A program made the position numbers and the translations under genes. From Acanthaster planci (taxonomy: Eukaryota; Echinodermata; Asteroidea; Valvatida; Acanthasteridae), in the NCBI RefSeq assembly GCF_001949145.1, contig NW_019091483.1, positions 511,699 to 575,698 on the forward strand: a stretch of DNA of 64,000 nt, read 5' to 3'. Numbering within the stretch: position 1 is the first letter of the stretch; each line of letters opens with the position of its first letter. This document shows positions 47,693-60,223 of the stretch, one piece after another. Under the pieces are notes generated by a model, which was not told the DNA's origin, did no database searches, and worked only from the letters and a program-made list of their open reading frames with translations.

Positions 47693-50600
47693 GTCGTTGA
47701 CAGCAGTTTACGATGTGCGTGAACACACTTGGGTGTTTCTCTGCATGTGAAACCATGCCACATAGCGGTTTCTACGGAGTAATACTGCAGTTAGTGGGAA
47801 TGTTATTTTGTAGTATCGGTGACGTCTTGTAATGTCTTTTTCAAAAGCAAAATTGCAATTTAATTTTTTTTCTCCTAATCAGCTTATCGAAAAGCTTCTT
47901 TTATCCATGTTACCCAGACAGGTTGTCCTGCAAGTACAACATATTTTAAGATAACATTTCCTGTGAGGATTCAGTAAAGTTTCGATGAAGTTAATACAAC
48001 ATAAATCCAGCTGCATTGCATATGGAAGACTCATAAAGAAGTACGTCTATAGAGCGAATTTTAATCAAAACACTTTGACAAATTGAAAGTATTGTGAACG
48101 GGCACAATAGCGACAACAATATGGCTGAAGACTTTGCATGCTTTTTAATTACAGTTTGCGTACGTGGAAAGGTTTAGCGCGCATTTTTTCGGTTCATTAA
48201 CAGTCTTAAACAGACTTGCGCATTTTTGTAAGCAAAACAGACACGCCAATTATATAGCTGATGTGTTCCAACAAGTTTGCACGAGAAGACATGATCCCTT
48301 TCAGGCGACCCATTTTAAAGGGAAAGAATGAACTTTAATTCACTTTGCAGAGATTTGTTTGCTTGACGGGTGAGATTTTTTGAGAGAGAGTTATACAGCT
48401 GAGAATTTAGCCTACAGTGTGATGACAAGTTTTCTGAGGCCTGTGAGTGATTGAGAGACTGGTTCGCCCTGAGATGGGCCAATCTGTGGATTCCATTGTA
48501 TTAATACTCAGATTAATTAATTTCAGCCGTTTTGAATTATAACACTGTTATACTGTACGCAGAGTGCTACTCACCAATTGGTAAAATAGGCGTAAGGTTG
48601 AATTATGTTCAGTACTTCTACACATGAATTCTCGGATCCAGAGCCTCGAGACGACCGCGCGGTATAATCAGTCAAGTGAAGCGAAGCCATGCTTCATATT
48701 TTGAAGTTTTGATTGCTTTTTAACGGGTCACGGAATCATCCTGAATGAGTCACGTGTGTATCTGAAGAGTTGATCAGTTAAATCTCGTTTGTTACTCTGT
48801 AGTTAGTCTTCCTGTTGTAGGAGAAGTTAAACTTAACTTACTCAGAGTTCAATTTATATACAGGAATTTATTTGGACGTTTTTACTTTCTGGATGTGCCA
48901 AGTGCTGCATTATAAAGGGTCCACAGTTTTTTTCTGACACGCACCTTTTGCGCAGCTCTGCTTTCGTCTTCAGTGATGGACAGGATTCGACACTTTAGTT
49001 ATTGTGATCCCAACATTTCTTCATAAAAAGTACATTATCTGAAAAGGCACCAAAACACCACTGAAAATGGCACAACAAACATTGAAAATAAAGTTAATTG
49101 AAACACATGCATATGCGTTGCTTGGTCCTTTGATGCTCCAACTACCAAGCTTTCTCCCTCATTTATGATATCGTATATGCTCAATAATCCTCCCCCAGCT
49201 CAACCAGACTCCATTCAAGATGACCGCATTTTGATCGGAGTTTAGAGTCACAAAACCTGAGCTGTATTGCGTTAAGTCTCTTGAAAATACATGGGCAAAA
49301 GTGAAGCTCTTGCTGGCTGTGCCGATTTCATAAACGATCTGAAATAGCATGTTAGACATTCAGTTGCAGGGTTTTCTGACAAAAAATGACTCCAATGTCT
49401 TTGTCTGATATGTTGAGCTTCTGTGTTTAGAATGATGGTTTCCCCTTTTTTTCAGAGGCACGCATAATGGATCAATCGAATGCAGATGACATAACATAAC
49501 TGAATTTAAAAATGCGATTAAATTGCAAAGACAATTTTGCATTAGTTGCGTCAGTTAGTTACACTAAAAGGTTGCTCTCTGTCATTGGCAAAACGTTAGT
49601 TTAAACTGCTCTCGCAAAAGCATGAAATCAAGTGCAGTAGCCATAAGTTTCTGTTTAACTGACGGTTTTTATCCTACATGTATTTTCTAACTGGAACGAC
49701 AACTGTTGTTTAAATGACGTGCATGCAAATGGTCTATTACCGTGTAAACCCAATTAACGCTATTGCAACGTAATATAACGTAAGTATTTTAAGAGGTGAT
49801 AGGTTAAAAACATATATTACTTAATTGGATTGGGAACAAATTACACAGAGGGCAATTTTTAAACAATTATCTGTATCTTTTTTTTTAGTTTTAAATGTTT
49901 TCAACAGTCTGTTAATCTTCTTTATCGGTTGTTTTATAGTTTATTTTTAAAGTACTCAGATCTCCGTGTACGATCTCGACAGTCGCCTTGGCTCAATTAG
50001 ACAGTCTGTGCCTTTACCTACCATTTCACCACGAACCGACCCTGTATACCGCACAAAGCATTATTTTGTCGTTTTTCTGACATGAAAATGATCTGAGGTC
50101 GGTGAAGAAGTAACTTATACCCATGGGGAGGAGAGTTGCAGACTGTAACGAGATAACAAGATAGAGGCTTTTTAACCACATTCAGGCCGCTGATGAAGCG
50201 AAATCGGGGCACTGACGACACAAGGAGGGGGTCGAACAATCAAGTTAAACGGGACGAAGTTGCAATGGGCGAATATCGGGACGCTGATAAAGCAAAATCG
50301 GCATGAAGAATATATATGTGTTGAACTGGGTCGAAAGTCCCTGGCTACGCGCCTGTATTGAGCTGGGGCGTTTAAAATGAGTGTTTTTACTCAGCGGCGT
50401 GCGTATGAGATCATTTGCATTCAGGTGCCTTTCCATATGTACGCACTTTGGGTTCTTTGCGTACGTGATGTGTTTCACTTTCACGGACACAAAAATCTAC
50501 TCCATTATAATAACACACGTGTGCGTTGCGTTCGGCCCCTCAAAACCCCCCCTGGAGCGATTTTGACGGATACGCAGCACTTGACGTAAAGTGTTGACGA

Positions 50601-51690
50601 GCATATATATGGAAAGGCGCTTTTAGTCGGAAGATTGGAAGCAAACAGAAAACGCAGGTGGATTAAAGTTTGGTATGTTTTACCAAACACCATTGCGCTT
50701 TTAAATCTCAATCATTGAAAAATACGTGTTGTGCACTGCTTAAATTATGCCTTAGTTTGCACTGCTTTCTTGCAGTTAAATAATTATGCATAATACACCT
50801 AAGCTCGTTTATCGCCGTGAGTGATTTTAAGGCACAATGAGGTGCAAAAGGTCTCATGGGCATGGGCAAAGTAGGCCTATTCACTTCACTCTTGTTGAAT
50901 TGATTTTACATGTTCATTAATACTTTCATTGTATTTGATGAAACTGTAAGTATTGCTTCTATGCAGCCCGCGTGAGATCTAGAAGAAAAATAATCACGAC
51001 TGATAACACGAATAGCACACAGTTCAAACTAACTTGAGCTCAGATGACCACGGTAAGGATCGTCGTCGTTTGGTTCGAACTATCAGGAGAATTCTACATT
51101 ATGTAACGTGTAGGTGTACATTGTGTGCCCACTTGGATTTTATAAAAACATGTAGGGGTGATTACATGTGTCAATCGAAATTTGGAATTTTCGACAAGTC
51201 TACCCGGTGAAATCTATGTATGATGTGCTTTATTGACCCATGTTTAAAAAGCAATGGAATTGGAATTACGCAAAACACAACTCCACTTGCTTTGGTCTTA
51301 AGCCGACTCTTCAGTGCATTCACGATGGAACACTTTGATTTAAGACAGAAATTATACTTTTAAGAATAGGAAAAACCATAGCTCAGTGATATTCTGAAGC
51401 TTTAATTTTCAAGTCAGGTAGGAACATTGTTTTATAATATATGCAAACCAAGTTACTCAGAAGTTTAATCTTTATTTCTCATTACATTTTGCTTATTACT
51501 TTTACATTGGTAATGGGTTAATTAAACGAAGCAAAAAGACACAAGAAATTTATCAGTTGTTTTTACTTATTTCTAAGTGCATTATTGGAGCAAACATTTA
51601 ACACCTTACGACTCAATTCGGAAACAGTCAACATGCATCCTTCTGACGCGTACTCAGGACTCAGATCAGCATCCGACTCTGTTGTATACA
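47693..51690. other. Intergenic, no gene recognised
   Basis: It is AT-rich sequence without a convincing coding exon on either strand. Only short open frames without family resemblance occur. Confidence 0.5.
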
Positions 51691-51786
51691 GGGCTAGGTC
51701 CAAGTCTTCACTATGTAGGAAACAAGCAGAGATGCGCAGACAATAGACCTAGCCGTAGCTCTGGAATCCTGTTTCGGACACGACCT
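51691..51786 (+). mobile_element. MITE-like element (family copy B, degenerate)
   Basis: The right end TTTCGGACACGACC resembles the GGCCGTGTCCGAAT terminus of the element at 39224-39354. The interior GCGCAGACAATAGACC matches copy C at 54758-54886. The left end (GGGCTAGGTCC) is altered. Confidence 0.45.
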
Positions 51787-53218
51787 AGACAGGGTGTCCA
51801 CGTAATAAGTACACCGCGATAAAAATGACTGTAATGGCAAAACTACTTTATATTTGGGGAAAAGAAGTATATCTCTTGAAGGGCAGCATGTGTTCTTTTC
51901 AATGGTATACAGCTTTTGGGGAACAAACTAGACTGATGTCAAGGGTACTGAAATCGGCACTGTGACAAGTTTGCATGTTTGAGGAATAAGGCTCCACCAT
52001 GCAAGTGTGCAGAATACCAAATGCCTTTGCTTTAAGAACACATTCTTAAAGACAAGGAATGCATCTAAATCAATCTAATCTTATTATTTTCGCTCCTTAC
52101 CTCACAAGTCTAATGTTCTGTGCTCTCCACGTGGCCTCTATTCCTGTCACTGCACATCTGACATTAAATGTTTATTTAAATAATTTCTACCTCGGTATGC
52201 TTTCTATGTGGACACCCTGTATAGTCTGAATGTTCATGCCGTGAGTGGCACATGCACAACGCTCGTGGAGCGTGCGTGCTCCGATTCACTAATGCACTAG
52301 TGCCATGAGCCCAAGGACACTTGATCGTGGCATCTCCTTACATTAATTTATGGTACAGATTATCCCCTGCGATTAACACAGGAAGTCTCCGGTATGTTCG
52401 ATACGGTTTGAATATAGGCGTTCCCAACCCAGTTTGGAGGATGTGTACATGGATTTGTAATATCAGCATTCGTTAATTGTCGAGCGAAATAGAATGACTG
52501 TTAAAAAATCCCAGTTTAACATAAATTTTATTCGATTCCAGTGAGGATGCATACACTTATTCGTAATATAAGTCAGTGTATAAGATTTCCCGACAGTGCG
52601 CTGATTTAAATAATGGCGGCATTCATTTGAGCGCGAAATCGAATGTACCTCTGCAATCACGAAGATAGAAAGAAAGTTGACGAATATCAAACCAAGCCAA
52701 GCTTTGCTCGCGTTACAAGGTGACGTCGCGGACATTAACATCCAAGATGCAAGTCGTTAACAACATGTCAAACTATGCATACTTGGATCTTCACTTTGAC
52801 TGCGGTCTATTTGGGTTTGGAACCTCTTAAATTGGGATTTTTCTCGGTGGCCGAGGCCTGTCAGCGAATCGTTTCTGTTCCTGGTCGTGGGCGTGCGTTA
52901 GGGCCTTCGTGGGAGAACCGCGTAGCATTTTGTCAATCCAGGGAAGCATGTCGTTAACCGTGTGAGTCACAAGGTGGAGAGCTGTCCCCTTCTGCGCTAT
53001 GGGTAGCTGGAGAACTTCCACCAACATACTGGTCGTACAGCGTGGTCAACTTTCGATCCCTCGCTTCTGGTTTCACCTCTTTGAATGTTTTTAAGGTACA
53101 GGTGCAGAACATGTTCAAATCTTTGGGTAGGTCCACCCCTGCCTCCCTGAAATGAATGGCCAATATGAGGAAATCGACGCCGTCTCCATGGTGAGACACG
53201 AGACATACTGGAGAAGCC
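51787..53218. other. Intergenic, no gene recognised
   Basis: No coding exon or known repeat was identified. Confidence 0.4.
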
Positions 53219-53421
53219 CATTTCTCTGCTTTACGAAGTGTAGCAGAGAAAATTTGTCTGTACGTTGCCAGCTTAACGCTTGAACAAGCTTCGTTTGGAT
53301 AAGGCTAATTTGAATGAAATGTAAGAGGTCAGAACATACAAGGCGTAAACGGCCTTGGGTGTGGCCGTTCTGGCCTGCGTCCTTCACTGCGCTACAGTCG
53401 GTTGACCACTTCTTTGACATG
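53219..53421 (+). repeat. Copy 1 of a 200-bp repeat found inverted at 60028-60223
   Basis: It shares long matches such as CTGGCCTGCGTCCTTCACTG and GAAAATTTGTCTGTACGTTG with the complement of 60028-60223. One copy has a 13-base insertion. It lies just upstream of the Ngaro/DIRS-like remnant and may belong to the same element. Confidence 0.7.
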
Positions 53422-53639
53422 TACCTTCCCGGGATCGCTATGGAGCCAAGCAAAGAGCTGACACATCTGATAAGGAATCACAAGGCCTTCTGCTGAACAA
53501 GCTGGATGATCTGATTTATTCGAAGTTAAACGCCTTCCGCCAACAGATAAACGAAAGGTAAGCGAAGTGCAGGTCGCTAAAATACAGCAAATCAGCAAAA
53601 AAAATTACCTTCAATCAAAAAGGAAATGAAGAGCAGTAT

Positions 53640-54560
53640 AAGGCCAACTCCAGATTTCAGAAGAAACTGAGAAAAAGCAGATGCTCTGCTAAAAGAAGAA
53701 CCAAGGCTAAGCCAGATGACCATTAAGGCTCAAGAGAAGATTGAAGAGGGTATGAAATTGATCAATATAGCAGATAGCTCGGAGCTGGGATGGAGAACAG
53801 TCACTGAGTACCAAGCAAACGCCATTGCAGAAGATTCCGAGGATGAGAAAAAGATCTGGAAAGCCGAATCAAGAGCCCAAAGGAAGCTGAAACTAAAGAC
53901 CAAGAGGCTGTCGAGCTGCAAGAGATCACATCCCTCACAGCCAACCTCAAGCTACCGGTAGAAACCAGGGCTGTGCTTTTCTTGCGGGAAGCCCGGGCTC
54001 TGGCGTACAGACTGCCGAAATGTGCAGACGATGGGAGAAACAGAGAATAAGATAAGTGAATACCATTTGGAATATAGTCCAGAAGATATATCCAAAAAAA
54101 AGCCCGTATCTTGACACAAGTCTGCCCTGCGAAGGACGATGTTAAATTGGAGAGTTGTAGTAACGGTTGTGCAAGTTTTACATCTAAAGGCAGATTGAGA
54201 TCATCCATAAATAAATGGAGAGAGATACCTTCAAAACAAGTTACCTTAGGGGTCATAGAAAATGGATATAAATTACCTTTGCACAGCTTAACCGAAAAAG
54301 TTGAACTACGGAATAACAGATCAACACTAGAACATAAAGATAAATTACAGAAATTAGCGGAGAAACGATGTATTTCCAAAGTAGAAACGAAGCCCTATGT
54401 GGTTAATCCCCGGATAGTGTCAGAAAAAATATATATATATGTTTAATTTCAATGTTCTCCCTTTCGGAATGTCAACAGCTCCGTACGTATTTACGAAGAT
54501 TACTCGAGCTGTGATTAATGACTGAAGATCACAAGGATACATGACACGACAAACTTCAAA
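53640..54560 (+). mobile_element. Ngaro/DIRS-like retrotransposon remnant (Gag knuckle and reverse transcriptase ends)
   Basis: An open stretch rich in Lys/Glu (53716-53958) ends at a TAG. The same frame continues into a zinc knuckle, LCFSCGKPGLWRTDC (53971-54015), with Leu at the usual His position. A frame shift later, the reverse transcriptase start follows (GRLRSSINKWREI, VIENGYKLPL, LRNNRSTLEHKD, 54190-54340). Then PYVVNP, and after about 50 bases FNVLPFGMSTAPYVFTKI (54448-54501). The central catalytic region between them is missing, so the element is dead. Confidence 0.65.
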
Positions 54561-54757
54561 CTTGAATTTAATGAAACAAAAGAATCGTAACATTCTTTTG
54601 AAATATCACAAGTGAAGACATTTCGGTTGAGGAAGTTCACAATAAACCTCACTAGTATACATGTACTCTAGAGGTGGGAAAATTAGTTAAATTGAATAAA
54701 TAGTTTCTAATAAAAATTGGAGTTGTGTCAGGAGACTAAAAGATGGACCTTAAGCAA

Positions 54758-54886
54758 GGGCTCTATCCGAATCTGTCGTCCAAAGCCAGGAACAGGTCCC
54801 CTGCTCCACTGAAAATATGCGGTGAAGCGCAGACAACGGACCAAGCCGCAGTTCTGGAAGCAAGCTTCATAAATTCGGATACGGCC
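54758..54886 (+). mobile_element. MITE-like element (family copy C)
   Basis: The left end GGGCTCTATCCGAATC and right end ATTCGGATACGGCC are imperfect inverted complements of the kind seen at 39224-39354. The interior matches copy B (GCGCAGACAA, GCAGTTCTGGAA). Confidence 0.55.
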
Positions 54887-55290
54887 TAAATGGACAATTT
54901 TCGCAAAGGCCATTATGCCATGCGTTCCAATATGCATTAGTTTTAGCAGGTTTAGCCTTGCTGGAAAAAGGACTAATAATGTAGTTTTGCCAAAACTTAA
55001 GTGTATCATCAAATGTAACAGCTTTGATCTCGGCGTTGACCATGTCCAATACACGCGGCAGATATTTTGATACCATTCTCTCGACCCAGATTCACGATTA
55101 GGTCTCCAGATAAGTGCATAATTGACACGCGAATCTGCCTTTACCATGCACCTTGCATATGCTAAGCAATGAAATTCTAAATAAATATCAGAGAGCTTAG
55201 GCAGGGTATTTTGAATCCGTCTGGACCTTTGTTTCGAGATAATTACTCATATTCAGTCTACAGAGGGCACTACTCAGTCTTCGAAGTATA

Positions 55291-55631
55291 GGTTGCAGGC
55301 CAGTAAATAAAATGCCATAGCCAACAGTGACGAATATTCGAACTTCAAAAAATCAGGAAAAATACGAGTTTCTCAGGCATTTGAGACGCACGTCAAATTA
55401 ATTAAAGCCCAGTTTAAGGTTTTTCATTTTCTTTTCAAATTTCCATTCATTAACTGATGACTTCTGAAGATATTTACTTCTACGGAAGGTCACCCCTAAA
55501 ATGCAGTCTTGAAGCCTCTCGCAATTTTGAAAAATCGATGCCTACACCTCTCGAAATATAGACCATTTTCAGGCACCAATTTCTTCCAAATTTCACTCAG
55601 ATGCAAGCTGGCATTCTCTGTGCCCGCCTAA
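55291..55631 (+). repeat. Direct repeat copy 1, right end missing
   Basis: It begins GGTTGCAGGCCAGTAAATAA and matches 57762-58106 over about 340 bases with visible divergence (for example TTTCTCAGGCATTTGAGACG and GAAGGTCACCCCTAAAA shared). The right terminal part of the second copy is absent. Confidence 0.8.
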
Positions 55632-56382
55632 GCAATTTCCCCGATGATTAAGGTTAGGTTTGGCCAACTACAGGTTCGAAATTCGCACACAGTTTGCCCT
55701 TGACCGGGTTGGGGAACGCAGTACACTACTCATGTTTTGAAATTCAGACTCTGGACCAATCAGACCTTCGAGTTTCAAAATTTAGGGAGGCAGCCCATCA
55801 CTCTCCTATCTTGTAATAGGATTTACATCCACATTACATCCACCAGTCAAAATATTTGAATTGGCCAAAAATTTCAGGCAAGAGAGTGGTTGTTTCCCCC
55901 CTCCATCAGGCTTAAACAAGTTACTACAAGGCGCTAACTTGAAAAACAAGGAATTTTATCTACAATTATATATTTTTAGAATAAAAAAGATTTCTCATTA
56001 AAAACATTACACATGCATGAGAAAAGATACTTATAAGCGCTTTCTCTACTTGGGTGAATCTCAGTACTATAAAAAACAAAACTGTCCATTATAAGTACGT
56101 GATTACTTTATTCCGCCCAACTGAGCCAGCCCTGGATCTGTTACTTCTGAACCATGAACAATAACTAGATACGCTACTGCTTTTATTTTGAGATCCCTTA
56201 GAAGAAGTGAAACCCAAACACAGTTGGGATTCCTTTTATTGTCAGAATGTAGGAAATAAAGATTTAAAAGGAAGATTTAAATCGGCATCAATACCTTAGC
56301 TCACTGTATTCAAACCTAGAAAATTGCCTGGTGGGTCCTGCGCCCAGGGAAATGAAAAAAAAATGGTGAGGGGGAAAAATCT

Positions 56383-56538
56383 NNNNNNNNNNNNNNNNNN
56401 NNNNNNNNNNNNNNNNNNNNNNNNNNNNNNNNNNNNNNNNNNNNNNNNNNNNNNNNNNNNNNNNNNNNNNNNNNNNNNNNNNNNNNNNNNNNNNNNNNNN
56501 NNNNNNNNNNNNNNNNNNNNNNNNNNNNNNNNNNNNNN
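56383..56538. other. Assembly gap (156 N)
   Basis: It is a run of 156 N, with no information about the missing sequence. The flanks do not show obvious shared repeats. Confidence 0.95.
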
Positions 56539-56633
56539 GCTTATCCAGTAGGCTAAGGTACTGTTGGTATTTGACGGGTGAATTTAGCGTCTCTTATAGC
56601 TACTGAATGACAGCAACCGTTGGAAAAATAAGA

Positions 56634-56703
56634 GGCCACCCCTGGGATTCGAACCCTGGCCACTGACTAACGATCTGAAAACCGCGACCTTAACCATGTG
56701 ACC
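56634..56703 (-). pseudogene. tRNA-like sequence (degenerate, or SINE head)
   Basis: On the minus strand, 70 bases have an almost complete acceptor stem (six of seven pairs, GGTCAC with GTGGCC), a perfect B box GGTTCGAATCC (56645-56655) with a T loop, and an anticodon-like loop with CAG in an imperfect arm. The D arm is weak and the discriminator base is missing. A non-functional tRNA relic or SINE head is more likely than a working gene. Confidence 0.45.
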
Positions 56704-57299
56704 ATTTCAAAGGAGCTGAATTTCGCTGTTCATATTAAGGAGATAACTAAAGGTTAATGGCGTAACTGTAGGCCTACAGCATGTTTTTTTTCTGTATAAA
56801 GACTGAGTGACTAAAACGCTACAATAGTGCATCGCGTAGCAAAAATACACATACGCAGAAACAATGGCCATCAACATTAAACTTTCTCCCTGGCAGCTTC
56901 TCCTTAGTATTCTTTTTAATTTTAGCATAACACTTGTGCCATGGGTATGGAAATACTCGCAGCAGTGAACACAAAAAGGCAATAAAGCACTCTTTGAAAA
57001 CCATGAAACCAAGTTGAAAGTCGGGTCAACTGAGACAGAAAGGTGCTCTTTAATTTATATTAAAAGAAATTTATTGTAGCTATCCTTTAAAAAGATGTTG
57101 CGAATTCAGATTGTCAAAATGTAACTTGATTCAAGATAGGTTGTCACGGAATATTCCAGTTTTATAAATCACATGACACGTCATTGTTTATGCCATTTCA
57201 GTCATAGTACAAGCCAGTGTTGGAGCAAAGGTTTTGATTCTCAAGGCCAAGACTTAACCCTGAAGGTCAAGGCCCTGCAGTGTTAAGTTACTACTACGT

Positions 57300-57610
57300 C
57301 TATAAAACATGCCACATCATATCATGACTTATTATCGTCGGATTGGCAGTTGTTTTCAACGACAGCCTATCTTTTATTTTACTACAGTGATATAAAATCG
57401 CCGCTTGTCCCGATGCTAAGTTGCTGTTATGCAGTATATATGCCGTCATGTCGTGCCATCGCATCGTATTATCCTGCCGTCGTGTCGCACTCTCACGTCC
57501 GATCGAGCCTTGCGTCATGCCGTCTCGTTTGCTCGTTGTGCTGCTGCGTTGTGCTGTCGCAAAGCAAGTTTGCCTCATGCCGGCGAGCCGTCGCGTTGTA
57601 CCATTGCAGC
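57300..57610 (+). repeat. CG-rich quasi-repeat (CGTC/CATG-type)
   Basis: It is rich in GTCGTG, GCCGTC, CATGCCG and similar words without a fixed period, and clearly richer in CG dinucleotides than the surroundings. It is open in two plus-strand frames by chance. Confidence 0.4.
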
Positions 57611-57761
57611 GTTGAATCTCTGTCCTGCTGTTGCCTTGGACTTGTGGAAAAAATAGACGCGCCCTTACAGACGTATCTTAAAGACGTCGCCCTGTTCCCG
57701 CAGACTCATTAAAATATCTATGAATGACAGTAGAGGGCGCAAGAGAGTAGTCTCTTTAATA

Positions 57762-58202
57762 GGTTGTAGGCCAGTAAATAAAAAGCTATAGCCAATAATG
57801 ACAAATATTCAAACTTCAAAATATCTGGAAAAATACTCAGGAGTTTCTCAGGCATTTGAGACGCACGTCAAATCAAAGCCCAATTCATGATTTTTCATTT
57901 TCTTTTCAAATTTCTATTCATTAACCGGTGATTGTTGAAGATATTTATTATATCCACGGAAGGTCACCCCTAAAAATGCAGTTTTGAAGCCCCTCGCCAT
58001 TTTGAAATATCGATGCCTTCACTTCTCGTAAAATGGACCGTTTTTAGGCACCAATTTCTTCCAAATCTCACTCAGACGCAAGCTGGTATTCTCTGTGCCC
58101 GCCTAAACCACAAAATGCGCTATTTCGTAGAGAATTTGAGAGCATACAAATTGTGTTTTGGCCCGCGCAAGCAGTTTTTGGCCTGTTTACTGGCCTGCAT
58201 CC
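57762..58202 (+). mobile_element. Non-autonomous DNA transposon-like element with inverted ends, copy 2
   Basis: The left end GGTTGTAGGCCAGTAAA and right end TTTACTGGCCTGCATCC (58186-58202) are inverted complements with three mismatches. The left 345 bases repeat 55291-55631. No coding potential and no clear target-site duplication were seen. Confidence 0.6.
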
Positions 58203-60027
58203 AGAAAGGGTCTCGAAAACCGCATTCATTTAATCAAGCACGTTTCCTTCCCAATGTAGATTCTTTCATTCAATGAGATAGAGTTAATCGTCCTGTTTCA
58301 AGGTTTCTTGTGCCCTGGATCCTAAACCAGCGGTAAGGAGTGTAATTTCATTTATTACATTCTCCGCAAATGGGATTTTGTCACAAATTTGGAAGGTAAT
58401 TTGGGCGATGTTTCTCATAACGAAATAGTTCACTTTCAGTGCGTTTAATAGTTACTCTTTAGTTTTACTATAGCATAAATGTTACCCGACGCTCTGTCAT
58501 TATCAGTTCTTTATCTCATTTATTCTTAATTAATAATTTTTATTTAACTCCTAAGCTGAATAGTAATGTTTTAAAATAGATTTTTCCGGCCACGTTTTCG
58601 TGTTCTGGGGCCTAGTGTGCATAGTCCATGGCAATTGCAATAGGCAAGCCCACATCGCTGTCCTGGGCAACAGCGCCTTCTTGGAGTGAAATTGTATGTG
58701 TGAGCACTCGGTAGTACAGTTTGTTGTGCTGTGTAAGTTTAGTTGTGCGATATCTAAGAAGGCAACAACACTGGAATAAGGGGCATTTGTAAGCCTGTGA
58801 CTAGAGAGTGAATAAAACTCGAGTTGTGTTTATAAACCGATGTTTACAAAAAGGCAGGAGTAGCACTCTTGATAATGGCACCTTTGTTAATGATCGATCA
58901 AGTCGAGTTGAGTATCATAAAGATCATGAAATAAAAGCATACATCTCGATGAGGGGACGGCATAACCCTTTTACATTCATCCCTATTAGCGGAAGTATTT
59001 TGAATAACATTACACAATTTCCTTTTTACAACATCGAAATTTTTCTTAGTGTTATCTGTAACAGTCATTGTACTACTCGGGAACTTCAAAAATCTAATAA
59101 GGCCTACAGACAGCCGGTCCCCCACGTTGTTTGCTTAAAACCTCTGTCATCAATTGTGGGTGTTTCCTCTCTGGAGGCAGAAATCGTCCGCAAAAGGGAA
59201 GATGATGTACCGTTTTCCCTCGAACAATGAGTGCCCTCTTTCAACTTTAGGCGTTGAACGATCGGGTCGCAGACCATCAAGAATATTATTGGTGACAATG
59301 CAAAACACTTCGACGAAAACCATAAGGATCTGACCGCGAACTTATTTCACCTTGAAGTGTCCAAGGTTTTGAATATAGGACCTACAGCCAAACTATATTA
59401 AACTGGATCAAGGATCCTTTGCAGTTCATTGAATAATGGATGAGATAATGTTCAACAGACCCAAACGTATTAGCAAGAACGTTGCAGGGAGGGGTCTGTT
59501 CTATGCGCACCACCTTGCGCTCACCTCAAATACACAACATAACTCAGGTACCCGGCATGTAAACATTGTAAATTGCATGTAGCCTGTCCGGCTGGCTAGC
59601 GTCAGCTGGTTTATTTTTCGACAATTGTAATATCAAAACTTCACATCTTGTTATATACTACAACCTTGGAGCTTATAAAAGCAAAAATATCAATCTTATA
59701 TCCGTAAACGATTTTAAATTCCTACTTCATTGTAAACAAAGCACTTGCGAGGCTCTTTAGAATATATTGAAGTTCTTGATTCCGAAATCAGTTAAGCTAA
59801 AGCTAACCTTTGCATTTATTTATACCAGTATGCAGATATTATTGGTCTTGATCTGAGGAGTTACTCGTCCAGCCATTGTACAATATTATGCGAATTGAAA
59901 ACTATAGGTTAGTATGTAAACAGTGTACAGTTGCAAATTTCCAGTCCAGGGTAAAAAACAAGAGATAAAACTCAATGAGCTAAAAGGCTCTTGAAAAAAT
60001 TATGGCCTAGTAAAGTAATAGAGCACA
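58203..60027. other. Intergenic, no gene recognised
   Basis: The longest open frame (58808-59227 plus) has no family resemblance and no splice context. It is left unannotated. Confidence 0.4.
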
Positions 60028-60223
60028 TATCAAAGAAGTGGTCAAGGAGTAACCGACTGTAGCGCAGTGAAGGACGCAGGCCAGAACGGCCACACCCGAG
60101 GCCGTCTACGCCTTCTATGTTCTGACCCCCTAACACTCCATTCAAATTAGCCTTATCCTAATGAAGCTTGCTCAAGCGTTAGGCTTGCAACGTACAGACA
60201 AATTTTCGTAACGCAGAGAAATG
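60028..60223 (-). repeat. Copy 2 of the 200-bp repeat (inverted relative to 53219-53421)
   Basis: It reads GACTGTAGCGCAGTGAAGG, CAGGCCAGAACGGCCACACC and CAAATTAGCCTTATCC in the same order as the complement of 53219-53421. Confidence 0.7.

Noticed and set aside
53115-53453. Minus-strand open frame of 112 codons
   Set aside because: It lies within the dispersed 200-bp repeat, and its inverted copy does not keep the frame.
54728-55147. Minus-strand open frame of 139 codons
   Set aside because: It runs through the MITE-like copy C and shows no family motif.
58808-59227. Plus-strand open frame of 140 codons
   Set aside because: It has no recognisable domain, signal peptide or splice context and may be chance or repeat-derived.
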